The notes beneath the pieces are model-generated. The model did no database searches, was not told the origin of the DNA, and saw only the letters and a list, made by a program, of their open reading frames with translations. From positions 1-41,973 of the forward strand of contig VGWF01000025.1 of the NCBI GenBank assembly GCA_016873715.1: a stretch of DNA of 41,973 bases, in the 5' to 3' direction. Source of the stretch: Lentisphaerota bacterium. Its GTDB lineage: Bacteria > Verrucomicrobiota > Kiritimatiellia > PWTM01. Position 1 is the stretch's first letter; every line of letters starts with the position of its first letter. Positions 1 to 9,285 of the stretch are shown here, piece by piece. Made by a program: the position numbers and the translations under genes.

Positions 1-108
1 TCGCCCCTCGTCCCTCGTCCTCACCGAACGATTCCGCGGTGGCGGGCCACTAATGGGTTGAACGCCGCGCCCGGGCGCGGCACAAACGTGGAAGACGGAG
101 GACGGACG
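1..108. other. Non-coding left edge with an 18-bp perfect palindrome
   Basis: No gene is seen here. The first 20 bases are a short CCTCGTC-type repeat. Bases 64-81 read GCCGCGCCCGGGCGCGGC, a perfect 18-bp palindrome. It is followed by a purine-rich GAAGACGGAGGACGG stretch that also supplies the ribosome binding site of the next gene. The palindrome could be the 3' hairpin of a gene left of the window or part of a dispersed repeat. It has no T-tract, so it is not a classical intrinsic terminator. Confidence 0.5.
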
Positions 109-1077
109 ATGAAGACATGGATCGGACTGATGCTGGCGACGGGGATTGCGGCGGGAGCGTGCGCGGCCGACGTGCCGCCGCCGGGATCCGGGCCGGACAC
201 GAACGTGGCCGGCGCCGTCGTCATCAGCTGCAAGATCCTGGAGGTGCCCGCGGCGGAATACCGCAAGCTGCTGGGCGATCCGGCGCTCCAGGGCGCCGCG
301 GTCGTGCCGGAGTCCATGCAGAGACGGATCCTGGACCTCAAGGACGCCGACATCCTGTCGGCACCCCGCATGGCGACGATGCCCGGCCAGTCGGGGCAGA
401 TCCGCGTCGTCCGGACCGTGAAGGTCGTCGCCGGGTATCAGAAGAACAAGGAAACGGGCAAGTCCGAGCCCGTGCTGGAGGACCGGGAGGCCGGCCTATC
501 GCTGACGGCGATGGCGGAGCCGGACCCGGCGGATCCCGGCATCCTGGCCACGACCATCGATCTCCAGATCGTCGACGTCCCCGAGCAGCCGCCGGTCGAA
601 TCCGCCCCGGGCGCCGTCGCGGTCGTGTCGACGCGCAGCATCTCGACCTGTGTCCGGATCCCCAACGGCGGGACGGTGGTCCTCGGCGGCCTGGCCCGGG
701 ATGACGGCGCGGCGAAGGACGGCAAGCGGATGACGCTGGTCCTGCTCAGTGCCAGCCAGGGCGTCGCGCCCCTCGTGGCGAAGTGCCGCTCCCTCGTCAT
801 CCCCCAGATCGAGTTCCGGGAGGCATCGATAAAGGACGTCGTCGCGTTCCTCGTCGAGCGATCGCACCAACTCGATCCCGCGAAGGATGGCGTCAACATC
901 GTCCTCGACCTCCAGGGCGCGGAGCCGCCGCTCCTCACGCTCGCCCTGCGCAATGTCCCCCTGGGCGATGCGCTCCGCTACGTCACGATGCTGACCGGGC
1001 TCGAGTTGAAGTACGAGCCCCTCGCCGTGGTGATTTCCACCGCCCGCAAGGAGCAGCCGAAGCCGTCGAACCCGTGA
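109..1077 (+). CDS. Exported protein with secretin-like and STN-like segments
   Basis: The product is 322 residues and starts at ATG 109, 4-8 nt after GGAGGACGG. A reading from TTG 58 would put 17 unlikely residues before the signal peptide. Residues 1-19 form a signal peptide (MKTWIGLMLATGIAAGACA). Around residue 184 lies IPNGGTVVLGGLARDDG, which resembles the conserved core of type II/III secretins (NGETVVLGGL). Residues ~233-315 (from QIEFREASIKDVVAFLVERS) resemble the small STN/secretin N-domain that PVC bacteria often carry in periplasmic proteins. The order is reversed relative to a real secretin, and the protein is far too short to make an outer-membrane ring, so a secretin pore function is unlikely. 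Its stop codon overlaps the GTG start of the sigma-factor gene, so the two are translationally coupled. It may be an envelope sensor or partner of that system, which is inference. Confidence 0.8.
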   Translation: MKTWIGLMLATGIAAGACAADVPPPGSGPDTNVAGAVVISCKILEVPAAEYRKLLGDPALQGAAVVPESMQRRILDLKDADILSAPRMATMPGQSGQIRVVRTVKVVAGYQKNKETGKSEPVLEDREAGLSLTAMAEPDPADPGILATTIDLQIVDVPEQPPVESAPGAVAVVSTRSISTCVRIPNGGTVVLGGLARDDGAAKDGKRMTLVLLSASQGVAPLVAKCRSLVIPQIEFREASIKDVVAFLVERSHQLDPAKDGVNIVLDLQGAEPPLLTLALRNVPLGDALRYVTMLTGLELKYEPLAVVISTARKEQPKPSNP

Positions 1078-1601
1078 ACGATCCGGCCTCAAGCTTCGAG
1101 GCAACGGCGCTGGCGTGCCGTCCGCGGATCTACCGGGCGGCCTGCCTGCTGCTTGCCGACCCGCACGAGGCGGAGGATGTGACCCAGCGCGTCTTCGTCG
1201 AGGCGTGGCGCGGCTGGGCGCGCTTCGAGGGCCGGTCGTCCGCGTTCACGTGGCTCTACCGCATTCTCGTCCGCACCTGCGCGCGCCACCGCCGGCGCCA
1301 CGGCCGGCTCGCGTGGCGCCTCGGCCCCAGCGAGCCCGCCGCCGCCGCCGAGGCGATTCCGGACCCCGCGCCCGGGCCGGCCGAGCGCCACGCCAGGGAC
1401 GAGACGCACGCGGATGTCCGGACGCTGCTTCGGGCCCTGTCCCCCAAGCTGCGCGCCGTGCTCGTCCTGCGCTACGTCGAGGACTGCACGGTGCCCGAAA
1501 TCGCCCGGGCCCTCGGCCTTCCGGAGGGGACCGTGAAGTCGCGGCTCAATTACGCGCTGGAATCGGCCGCCCGCCTCTGGCGCACGGAGCATGGATCATG
1601 A
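1074..1601 (+). CDS. RNA polymerase sigma factor, ECF sigma-70 family
   Basis: The product is 175 residues and starts at GTG 1074, overlapping the previous stop as GTGA. Region 2 is visible at residues ~12-70: YRAACLLLADPHEAEDVTQ, then VFVEAWRGWARFEGRSSAFTW, the typical DAEDxxQxxF...WL pattern. An Ala/Pro-rich linker follows. Region 4 covers residues ~115-170 with LRAVLVLRYVEDCTVPEIA and LGLPEGTVKSRLNYA, the helix-turn-helix that reads the -35 element. It directs core RNA polymerase to a specific regulon. The start of the next gene overlaps its stop (ATGA). That gene encodes a short single-pass membrane protein, the usual arrangement for an ECF factor held by a membrane anti-sigma factor. Its targets are unknown; the adjacent surface-protein gene is one candidate. 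Confidence 0.93.
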   Translation: MNDPASSFEATALACRPRIYRAACLLLADPHEAEDVTQRVFVEAWRGWARFEGRSSAFTWLYRILVRTCARHRRRHGRLAWRLGPSEPAAAAEAIPDPAPGPAERHARDETHADVRTLLRALSPKLRAVLVLRYVEDCTVPEIARALGLPEGTVKSRLNYALESAARLWRTEHGS

Positions 1602-1969
1602 ACGACCCCCGTCACGCGATCGAGAGGCGCCTCCGCGAAGCGATGCGCGCCGAGGCGGACCGATGCGCCGCCGACGAGCCCGCCCGCCTCGCCGCCCGAT
1701 GCGCCGCGATTCCGACGGCCGCCGCGATGCCGATCCGCCACCGGGCCGCGTGGTTCTGGGCCGCGGGGCTGGCCGCCGCCGCCGCGATGGCCGTCGTTCT
1801 CCGTCCCTTCGCGCCGCCGGGGCCGCCTGCGCCCGTCGTGCGCCCGGTCGCGGTCCCCGCAACCGGGGCCCAGCTGGCCCGCCTCCACGCCTCCGTCCCC
1901 CGCCCGCCGCCGGTCCTCCGCCCGCCACCCGTCGTTCGCCCGCCCCCGCCTTCCCGGCCCGGGTCCTGA
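1598..1969 (+). CDS. Probable membrane anti-sigma factor (small, single TM)
   Basis: The product is 123 residues and starts at ATG 1598, overlapping the sigma-factor stop. A charged cytosolic segment (residues 1-50, with ERRLREAMRAEADRCAADE) is followed by one hydrophobic helix at ~52-70 (WFWAAGLAAAAAMAVVLRPF). The tail is short and strongly proline-rich (repeated RPPP units). No HxxxCxxC zinc anti-sigma motif is present, although isolated cysteines occur at about residues 22 and 34. The anti-sigma role is inferred from its position directly after an ECF sigma gene and from the topology, not from a recognised domain. The Pro-rich tail would lie in the periplasm and could contact the envelope. 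Confidence 0.7.
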   Translation: MNDPRHAIERRLREAMRAEADRCAADEPARLAARCAAIPTAAAMPIRHRAAWFWAAGLAAAAAMAVVLRPFAPPGPPAPVVRPVAVPATGAQLARLHASVPRPPPVLRPPPVVRPPPPSRPGS

Positions 1970-2292
1970 CGGCGATATCCTTGACTTTTCCAAGGATTGG
2001 AACCCGCCGCGCCACCGGTTTCCAAGGGTTGGAAGATTTCGGATCCGCCCGTGCACGTCCGCTCGCGATTCCCGTCCCCGCGCTTCGTGTCCCCGCGTGC
2101 CCCCGCGCAACGGGTTGCGGAACGGATGGCTGTCGCGGCCGCCGCTCCGCCGCCGCGCCCACCGGGGGGAGTATTCCAGACCGTCTGTCGTCATTGATCT
2201 TGTCATCCGGACCGGTTGGCATAAGTACTGCGATAGCTTGTGATGGGTTGCTGCAACGGATGGACGGCTGGGAACGAAGTCCGGAGGATGCG
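1970..2292. other. Intergenic region upstream of the PEP-CTERM gene
   Basis: This 323-nt stretch has no convincing gene. It holds a pair of 15-bp palindromes (listed separately), then GC-rich sequence. A relatively AT-rich patch around 2190-2245 contains TTGTCA (2200-2205) and ATAAGT (2221-2226) at 15-bp spacing. That is a weak promoter-like pair ahead of the surface-protein gene. A Shine-Dalgarno GGAGG lies at 2283-2287. Confidence 0.4.
1986..2034. promoter_or_regulatory. Two tandem TTCCAA-N3-TTGGAA palindromes (operator-like or repeat)
   Basis: Copy 1 is TTTTCCAAGGATTGGAA at 1986-2002 and copy 2 is TTTCCAAGGGTTGGAA at 2019-2034. Their centres are 32 bp apart, about three helical turns, so a protein bound to both would sit on one face. 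TTGACT (1981-1986) lies immediately left of copy 1. The arrangement is typical of a dimeric-regulator operator. Equally, it could be a dispersed intergenic palindrome of this genome. A degenerate relative (TTCC-GGACC-TTGGAA) appears near 16728-16742. Confidence 0.45.
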
Positions 2293-5200
2293 ATGAAGTC
2301 TTTGATGCTTGACCGGGGATCGGCGCCGCGGACCTGCACGTTGCTTCGGCGGCCCTGGGCCGGGGCCCTGGTCGTGGCCGGACTGCTCGCCGCGGGCGTG
2401 GGTGACGCCCGGGCGCAGACGGGCGTCTGGGCGAAGACCGACGGCGCCTATTGGAACGACGCCGCGTCCTGGTCGAACAGCGTCATCCCCAACGGCGTCG
2501 GCCACTGGGCGTGGCTGACCGGCAACAACGACATCGGCGGCGGCATCGGCGGAGCGGCGATCATCACGCAGAATGTCAACGTCACGCTCGGCTTCCTCAT
2601 TTTCGGCGACACGGACCGCGGCACGGCGTCCAGCATCCGCGGGACGAACGCGACGACGTCGAGCACGCTGACCTTCGACACCGGCGACGGACGGATGGCG
2701 CTGCTGTCGCACGGCTCGGGCGATCTCCACACGCTCGGCCAGCCGTCCGGACGCAATTTCAACATCGGCAACGGCGGCGACTTCATCGACGTCGGCATCA
2801 AGGTGACCGACCCGCAGGGCCTCTACATCGAGAACTTCGCCAACCTGACCTTCTGGGGCGGCACGACCAACTCCCGCGTGTTCGACGGCGGCGGCTTCGA
2901 CGTGATCAAGACGGAGGATGCCCTCCTCCAGTTCCGCCGCACGATCACCAACGTCAACAACTTCATCGTCCGCGACGCCTACGCCGAGCTCATCCTCGAG
3001 GGCGATCTCGGGATGCGCCCGGACATCACCAACATCGTCATCGGCGTCGCGCCGGGCACCCTGGAGACCGGTGCGCTTCATCCGATCCAGAGCCAGGTCC
3101 TGACCGGCGAGGGCGGGACGAAGGACCGCACGCAGTACCCGTACTTCAACCTCATCGGCGACAACAACACCAACAGCACGACGAAGATGACGAACACCTT
3201 CAACGTCGTCCTGAACCACGGGGCGTACCGCGCCTTCTCCCGGCCGTTGGCGGCGGCCGCCCAACAGTCGAATTGGACGAATTACCAGGGGGTCTACTCG
3301 GGGACGTTCACCCTGAACGGCACGGCCGATGAATCGTTCCTATGGACGGAGGCGCAGGATACGGGGAGCTTCACCAGCAGCGCCCGCCAGGTGTACTTCA
3401 CCGGGCCGCTGACCGGCACCGGCGGGTTCACCAAGGTGGGGTCGGGAGAGATGACGCTCCTGGGCACCAACAGTTTCTCGGGCGAGGTCAACCTCCTCCG
3501 CGCATGGGACCGCGGTCGCGGCCGGTACGGCAGCATCGGGCTGCGCGACGGCGGCATCATGACGGCCGTGGCGGGATTCAACATCCTGCGCGATGGCGGG
3601 ATCTACCTCGACAACAGCGCGGTGAACATCGCGGACCGCATCAACGACAACGCGTGGATCCTCAACCAGAACTACGGCCGGCTCGAGATCCTGGGCAACG
3701 GACTGGCGGCATCGAGCGAGACGCTCGGCAACGTCACCAACCGCTCCGGCTGGATGGCCTTCGAACTGGACACCCACGACTCCACCCCGCAGGCGATGAC
3801 GCTGAACCTCGCCCGGCTCGTCCGCGACGTCGGGTCGGTCGTCTCGTTCCACGCCAGCGACGTCCGCCAGGGCGCCTTCGCAACCAACGCGGGCCCGGGG
3901 ATGCTGACGGTCAACCTGGCCGACAACGGCGCCTCGCTGACCCGGATCGGCGGCAACGGCGGCGTGGGCGCGGTGAACCGCAAGGTCGTTGTCGGCGTGT
4001 TCGGCGGCGACGCCTCGGACATCGCCGCGCTGACGGGGACGACGACCGACCCCAACGGCATCGTGGCCAACCGGGCGGATGAGTTCATGACGCTGGACGG
4101 CGGCCGCCTCCGCACGCTGCGGGACGACGAGATGGTCCACCTGGGCGGGCGCGTCACGAATACGCTGACCATCACCCAGGCGGACGCTGCGACGGACGCG
4201 AACGTCAACATCGCCTTCCGGTCCACGCAGGTGGCCGTGAACTCGTCGGCCAACGGTGTTGGCGGCGCCTTGAACCTGATCAAGAACCGCATTTCCGGCG
4301 ACGTCACCTGGAATTCGCTGCGCTTCGGGCCGGCGACAAACTTCACCGGCGCCGCGGCCAACGATGTCGGCGGCCGGACGATCCTCATCGACCACGGATC
4401 GAAGGTTACGCTGGAGTCCGGCATGCTGCTCTTCGGCCGCGACACGCGCAGCGCCACCGGCGACGACCTGCCGGGCGGCTCGATCTACCTCTGGCGCGGC
4501 ACGCTGGATCTCGACGGGGCCGCCAACGACCGCGAGGCGGTCATCCACAACTCGGGCGGCTATACCGCGGTTATCCGCAGCACGGTGGAGGCGGCGAACG
4601 GTCTGACGAAGTCCGGCGACAACAGCATCTATCTCGACAAGGCCAACGCGATCGGCGGGACCGTGTTCGTGCCGCAAAGCCTGCTGCTCCTGCGCGATCC
4701 CGCGGCCCTGGGTTCGGCCACCCAGGTGGTCATCAGCGGCTCGGGGGAACTCCGTCTCCAGCTGGGCGGTTCCTTCAACCCGGCGGAGCTGGTGGTTCAG
4801 CCGATGCCGTACGCGAAGGGTTTCCTCCGCAGCGAGAACTATCACAACCAGTGGAACGGGAACATCCGCATCTTCCACGTCGACGAGACCGGCCTGACCC
4901 ATCACGATACGCAGTTCCTCGCCGGGGAGAACAGCCAGAACGCGACGCTGACCATCGCCGGGGACATCGCGCTCGACGGCCCGCAGGCGGCGTCGGATAT
5001 CCACCTGATCGACCCCACGCGGCTGACGCTGGGGACCTCGGCCGGCATCCTCAATCTGAAGGGCAGCGTCGGCGACGTGTACAGCAACGGGGTTGCGCGG
5101 CCCTTCATCTCGGCCGACGCGACGGCCGGCATGGTCGGCGGCGGCGACATCACCAACCGGGTTTCCACCGAGAACTCGATGCTGCGCTTCCGGATCGACG

Positions 5201-8200
5201 GTCCGTCGCTGGCCAACTACGGCGACGAGCTCGCGGTGAACATCTACAGCCCCTGGCGCGCGACGGGCCGCCTCTACGCCGAGCAGGGCACGATCCGCTA
5301 CCTCGGCGATCCCGCGGCGGGGAAGGGCGCGTTCTGGGACGCCCAGACGCTGAGCAACGCGAATTTCGTGAACGCGCTCAGCGGGTTCGTCCTCGGCGAG
5401 GCGGGCACGGACAACGGCGGCAGCGTGACCTTCCTGCTGACGAAGGACGGCCAGTCGCTCAACGCCGAGCGGTTCGCGATCGGCAACAACAACCCAACCA
5501 ACACGCTCGCGCTTGGCCTGGAGCACTTCGGCCCGCAGAACAAGACCGTCCTGGTCGGCAACAGCTACAACGATCCCTCTCCGGCGGGCGACGACAACCG
5601 CATCACGTTCGACCGCGAGCTGCGCGTGTACTCGCACAACGGGTGGGACAGCGCGGCAGGCACGGCGAGCGTCGGCCGCGTCAACATCACGCAGTCGCTG
5701 CGCGGCAACGGCAACGCGACACTGACGAAGATCGGCAGCGGCGTTGTCAACCTCCAGGGGCCCGATACCAGCGCTTACAGCGAGGCCAACCGGATCTATC
5801 GCTTTGTCCTCCTGGGCGGCGAGTTGGTCCTGGACCGGTCGCCGGGGTCATCCGCCAACCTCGGAATGCGGCGGACGACGGACGACCAGACGGCAGCCCT
5901 CGTGCTCGGCGGCGGCGATCTGACGCATTGGGGGAATGCGGCGATCACCACGGAGCTCCCCGGCAGCAACCTGCTCGTCCGGGCGGGCGATTCGATCATC
6001 CGCTCGCGGACGACGGGTCCCGCCGGAACCAATGCGCTGTTCATCGCGACCGCGACGGCGCAGACGGTGACGCGGCAGCCGGGCGGGACCGTCAACTTCG
6101 AGCGCGACCTTTCGGCCGGCGGCAACGCAGGGATTCACTTCGGTCTCACGGCCAACGCCCGGATCGGCTCGTGGGCGGTGATCAGTTCGAACGGGCTGTC
6201 CGGCTTCTCCTGGGCGGCGACGGACGCGGGGACCAACGTCCGGCCGTTCACGGCCTACTCGGTCGACACCTTCGGGTCGGGCAACCATGTCGACGTGCAG
6301 GCGCCGTCCGTATTCGCGGCCGACACCGTGGCGGCGTCGGCCCGGTTCAACGCGAATCAAGGGCTCGATCTCGGCGGATTCCAGCTGGACGTCCAGCAGG
6401 GCGGCCTGCTGGTCACGCCGAACGTGGGCAGCACGCTTTCGATCGGCAACGGCACCCTGACCGGTTCGGGCGGCGAATTGATCCTCCACAACTACAGCGC
6501 CGCCTACGGCTTCGGGATCTCGGCGAACATCACCGGCGCCCTGGCGCTGACGCACTCCGGGCCGGGGACGACCACGCTGACGGGGGCCAACAGCTTCCAA
6601 GGCCCGGTGTACCTCAACGGCGGCACCCTGCGCGTCGACGGCGCGGCTCGGCTGGGCAACGCGACGAACAGCCTGGAACTGAGGGGCGGCGTCCTTCAGT
6701 TCACCGGGACCACCGACCTCGGGACCCGGTCCATCGTCGTCGGCGGCGACGGCGGCCAGATCCGGGTCGATGCCGGCATGACCGTGACGAACTTCGGGCG
6801 GATCGACAGCGAGACCAACTACCTCGACATCGCCCGCGTCAACCTCGGCCAGGGCGACTACATCAAGAGCGGCTTGGGGACCCAGGTCTGGGCGGGGGCG
6901 GTCGCCGACGGCGGCGTGGTGATCAGCAACTGGATCCAGGGCGCGATCGACATCCGCGAAGGCGTCGTGAAGGTCGACCGGCGGTTCCTGACGAACGAGG
7001 TCTTCGGCACCTCCCGGTCCTACTTCGACGGCACCGTCATCCGCAGCGGCGCCGCCCTGGTGATCAACTCCCAGACCAACGCCGGGAATGCCACCCCGGA
7101 CATCCGCGAGTGGCTGACGCTGGAGCAGGGGGCCACGCTGGCGATCCTGGATCGCGATCCCAACTTCCAGGGCCGGCGGTGGAACGCGCCGGTCAACGTC
7201 CTCGGGGACGCGACCGTCTTCGTCGGGGCGGAGGACTTCAGCCTGCACGAATCTGCGGGCTACCTGGAGGGGCCGGGCAGTCTGATCAAGACGGGCGACG
7301 GGGCGCTGCTCATCCGCAATTACAGTCCGGATCACACCGGCGCGTTGGAGGTTCGGGATGGCACCATCGACATGTTCACGACCGGTCCCTACACGCATCC
7401 GAACGCGTCGGCGATCCGGATCGGCTCCGCGACCAACGTGGACTTCGGGACGTTGATGTTCCGCATCCGGCCCGAGATCGAGAATCTCGCCAAGGAAACG
7501 GTCGTGCCCCAGAACATCACGGTCCTCGGCGAGTCCGCCGACACCCGCCTCGGGTTCTTCCGGTCCGACCACAACGACTCGGTCCGGTTCACGGGCGGCA
7601 TCGACCTGACGGGATTCAACACCAACGCCGGGGCCGCGGTCCGCGAGTTCCAGCTCTGGCGCGGGGATGACGCCGTCGGACAGCGCACGGCCGAGGGCGG
7701 CGACACGTTCGACGAGCGGCTGTTCGTCTGGCTCGAGGGCGGCATCACCGGCGGCGACAAGCGGATCCGCACGGTCACGGAACTGGCCGGCAATCAGGAC
7801 AAGGGGACCCAGGATCCGCCGGAACTCAATGTCCATACCGTCTATACGCTGTCGGGGACGAACACCGGCTGGACGGGCACGTTGGAGGTCGGCAACCGCA
7901 ACGGAACAGCCGCCGGCGTGCAGGGTCCGGACTTCGACAAGGAGCACTACGTCCGCTTCGGCCGGAACGACGGCGCGGCGACGCTGGCGATCTCGTCGAA
8001 CAACATCGTCGTGCTCCGCCACGACGCCCATCTGCAGGCCTTCGGCAGCCAGGTGACGATCGGGACGCTGATGACCGACGGCAAGGCCGACAACGTGACG
8101 ACCGACTACTACGGCAACGATCCGTCGACGAACTCGTTCATCGAGAACGCCGGCACGATCGCGGGCAGCTTCCGGATCGTCCAGCAGACGAACAGCATCC

Positions 8201-8940
8201 TGCGCGCGACGATCCGCAACGGCACCTTCTGGTCGCCGACCGCCGGCGACCAGGCCGCGGCCCCGCTGAGCATCATCAAGGACGGACCGGCCAGCCTGAC
8301 GCTGGAAAGCGCCCATACCTACAGCGGGACGACCCGCGTCATGGCCGGCACGCTGGCGCTGACGGGCGGGGCGTCGATCGTGAACAGCTCGATGATCCAG
8401 ATCGACGCCGGCGCGACGTTCAGCGTGACGCAGCGAACCGGTGCGACGATGACGCTGGTCTCGGGGCAGACGCTGAAGGGCGAGGGGACGTACGCCGGCG
8501 GGCTCATCGTCGCCTCCAACGCCACCGTCGCCCCCGGGTCGAGCCCCGGCACGCTCACGACCACCGCCGATGTGGAGTTCCAGTCCGGTTCGACCTTCTC
8601 GGTCGATCTGGTCGGCACGCTCGCCGGCGAGGCCGACAAGCTCGTGATGGCGGGGGCGGGCGACACGCTGACGCTCGGCGGGGCGACGCTGAGCCTCATC
8701 ACGCCCAACGTGCTTCCGGTCTCCTCGTCGTTCGTGATCATCGACGGCTTCAGCAGCATCAGCGGCACGTTCGCGGGCCTGCCGAACGATGGCGACACGG
8801 TGGCGACCGCGAACAACACGTTCGAGATCCAGTACAACGCCAACGACATCACGTTGACGGTCGTTCCCGAGCCGGCGTCGCTCGGCCTGATCGGGGTTGC
8901 CGGACTGTTCGGCTGGCTGGTCCGCCGCCGGCGCTGCTGA
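2293..8940 (+). CDS. Giant PEP-CTERM surface protein with autotransporter-associated beta-strand repeats
   Basis: The product is 2215 residues. ATG 2293 follows GGAGG with 5-nt spacing and begins an N-terminal signal region ending near residue 40 (VGDARAQTGVW). The body is a long repetitive beta-helix-like array rich in Gly, Asn and Thr. Autotransporter-associated repeat units are clear near residues 380 (TKVGSGEMTLLGTNSFSGEV), 1420 (SGPGTTTLTGANSFQGPVYL), 1667 (TGDGALLIRNYSPDHTGALE) and 1994 (KDGPASLTLESAHTYSGTTR). A VAPGSSPGTLTTTADVEF segment near 2080 is typical of the family's C-terminal part. Residues 2191-2215 are a complete PEP-CTERM sorting signal: VPEPAS, a hydrophobic helix, then RRRR. 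There is no autotransporter barrel. The expected fate is export by Sec, cleavage and attachment by an exosortase, which is not in this window, and display at the surface or in the extracellular matrix. Confidence 0.93.
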   Translation: MKSLMLDRGSAPRTCTLLRRPWAGALVVAGLLAAGVGDARAQTGVWAKTDGAYWNDAASWSNSVIPNGVGHWAWLTGNNDIGGGIGGAAIITQNVNVTLGFLIFGDTDRGTASSIRGTNATTSSTLTFDTGDGRMALLSHGSGDLHTLGQPSGRNFNIGNGGDFIDVGIKVTDPQGLYIENFANLTFWGGTTNSRVFDGGGFDVIKTEDALLQFRRTITNVNNFIVRDAYAELILEGDLGMRPDITNIVIGVAPGTLETGALHPIQSQVLTGEGGTKDRTQYPYFNLIGDNNTNSTTKMTNTFNVVLNHGAYRAFSRPLAAAAQQSNWTNYQGVYSGTFTLNGTADESFLWTEAQDTGSFTSSARQVYFTGPLTGTGGFTKVGSGEMTLLGTNSFSGEVNLLRAWDRGRGRYGSIGLRDGGIMTAVAGFNILRDGGIYLDNSAVNIADRINDNAWILNQNYGRLEILGNGLAASSETLGNVTNRSGWMAFELDTHDSTPQAMTLNLARLVRDVGSVVSFHASDVRQGAFATNAGPGMLTVNLADNGASLTRIGGNGGVGAVNRKVVVGVFGGDASDIAALTGTTTDPNGIVANRADEFMTLDGGRLRTLRDDEMVHLGGRVTNTLTITQADAATDANVNIAFRSTQVAVNSSANGVGGALNLIKNRISGDVTWNSLRFGPATNFTGAAANDVGGRTILIDHGSKVTLESGMLLFGRDTRSATGDDLPGGSIYLWRGTLDLDGAANDREAVIHNSGGYTAVIRSTVEAANGLTKSGDNSIYLDKANAIGGTVFVPQSLLLLRDPAALGSATQVVISGSGELRLQLGGSFNPAELVVQPMPYAKGFLRSENYHNQWNGNIRIFHVDETGLTHHDTQFLAGENSQNATLTIAGDIALDGPQAASDIHLIDPTRLTLGTSAGILNLKGSVGDVYSNGVARPFISADATAGMVGGGDITNRVSTENSMLRFRIDGPSLANYGDELAVNIYSPWRATGRLYAEQGTIRYLGDPAAGKGAFWDAQTLSNANFVNALSGFVLGEAGTDNGGSVTFLLTKDGQSLNAERFAIGNNNPTNTLALGLEHFGPQNKTVLVGNSYNDPSPAGDDNRITFDRELRVYSHNGWDSAAGTASVGRVNITQSLRGNGNATLTKIGSGVVNLQGPDTSAYSEANRIYRFVLLGGELVLDRSPGSSANLGMRRTTDDQTAALVLGGGDLTHWGNAAITTELPGSNLLVRAGDSIIRSRTTGPAGTNALFIATATAQTVTRQPGGTVNFERDLSAGGNAGIHFGLTANARIGSWAVISSNGLSGFSWAATDAGTNVRPFTAYSVDTFGSGNHVDVQAPSVFAADTVAASARFNANQGLDLGGFQLDVQQGGLLVTPNVGSTLSIGNGTLTGSGGELILHNYSAAYGFGISANITGALALTHSGPGTTTLTGANSFQGPVYLNGGTLRVDGAARLGNATNSLELRGGVLQFTGTTDLGTRSIVVGGDGGQIRVDAGMTVTNFGRIDSETNYLDIARVNLGQGDYIKSGLGTQVWAGAVADGGVVISNWIQGAIDIREGVVKVDRRFLTNEVFGTSRSYFDGTVIRSGAALVINSQTNAGNATPDIREWLTLEQGATLAILDRDPNFQGRRWNAPVNVLGDATVFVGAEDFSLHESAGYLEGPGSLIKTGDGALLIRNYSPDHTGALEVRDGTIDMFTTGPYTHPNASAIRIGSATNVDFGTLMFRIRPEIENLAKETVVPQNITVLGESADTRLGFFRSDHNDSVRFTGGIDLTGFNTNAGAAVREFQLWRGDDAVGQRTAEGGDTFDERLFVWLEGGITGGDKRIRTVTELAGNQDKGTQDPPELNVHTVYTLSGTNTGWTGTLEVGNRNGTAAGVQGPDFDKEHYVRFGRNDGAATLAISSNNIVVLRHDAHLQAFGSQVTIGTLMTDGKADNVTTDYYGNDPSTNSFIENAGTIAGSFRIVQQTNSILRATIRNGTFWSPTAGDQAAAPLSIIKDGPASLTLESAHTYSGTTRVMAGTLALTGGASIVNSSMIQIDAGATFSVTQRTGATMTLVSGQTLKGEGTYAGGLIVASNATVAPGSSPGTLTTTADVEFQSGSTFSVDLVGTLAGEADKLVMAGAGDTLTLGGATLSLITPNVLPVSSSFVIIDGFSSISGTFAGLPNDGDTVATANNTFEIQYNANDITLTVVPEPASLGLIGVAGLFGWLVRRRRC
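8863..8937 (+). other. PEP-CTERM sorting signal (C-terminus of the surface protein)
   Basis: The last 25 codons encode VPEPASLGLIGVAGLF, then GWLV and an Arg cluster with a terminal Cys. This matches the tripartite PEP-CTERM signal: a PEP motif, a transmembrane helix and a basic tail. Exosortases recognise this signal. Confidence 0.93.
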
Positions 8941-9285
8941 CCGGCGCGGGGCGGGCGGGCCGTTGTCCGCATCGAGATCCTCGCGATACTCCGCCGAGGC
9001 TCCGGCCTCGGGCGGTCGCCGCCCTACCGCGCTGTCGAAGCGCATCGGGCCCGGGACTCCGTCCGCCCGTCCGGCGGCCGGGGATCGGGCTCACCCCTCG
9101 GGACAGCGGTTCCCGTTGCTGCCGTCGCGATCACGGAACGGGCGATGGACACCGGCCGCTGACGGGACGGGGGCGGGGCGGGGACGGACAGCCCCCGCCA
9201 TGCGCCTGCGCACGCGACAACGCCACCGGCCGCGCCAACGCCGTCCACCTCCAGCCGGCGCCCGGCCCTGGCGTCGGCTTGCCCG
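8941..9285. other. Convergent intergenic region with a GC hairpin
   Basis: This 345-nt stretch lies between the 3' ends of two convergent genes, and no gene is supported in it. A near-perfect hairpin lies at 8991-9015: CCGCCGAGGC, loop TCCG, then GCCTCGGGCGG with one unpaired G. It has no T-tract. Further right, CCCGTT and AACGGG form a looser inverted pair around 9112-9142. These may act as 3'-end structures for both flanking genes. Confidence 0.4.

Noticed and set aside
109-1077. Type II or III secretion-system secretin
   Set aside because: At 322 residues with a reversed segment order and no full barrel domain, and with no other secretion genes adjacent, it is not a functional secretin.
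5848-9045. A 1065-codon open frame on the minus strand opposite the surface-protein gene
   Set aside because: It is an antisense shadow of a GC-rich, repeat-rich gene: its product is dominated by Arg, Ala, Gly and Val with no domain or signal, while the plus-strand frame has clear repeats, a signal peptide and PEP-CTERM.
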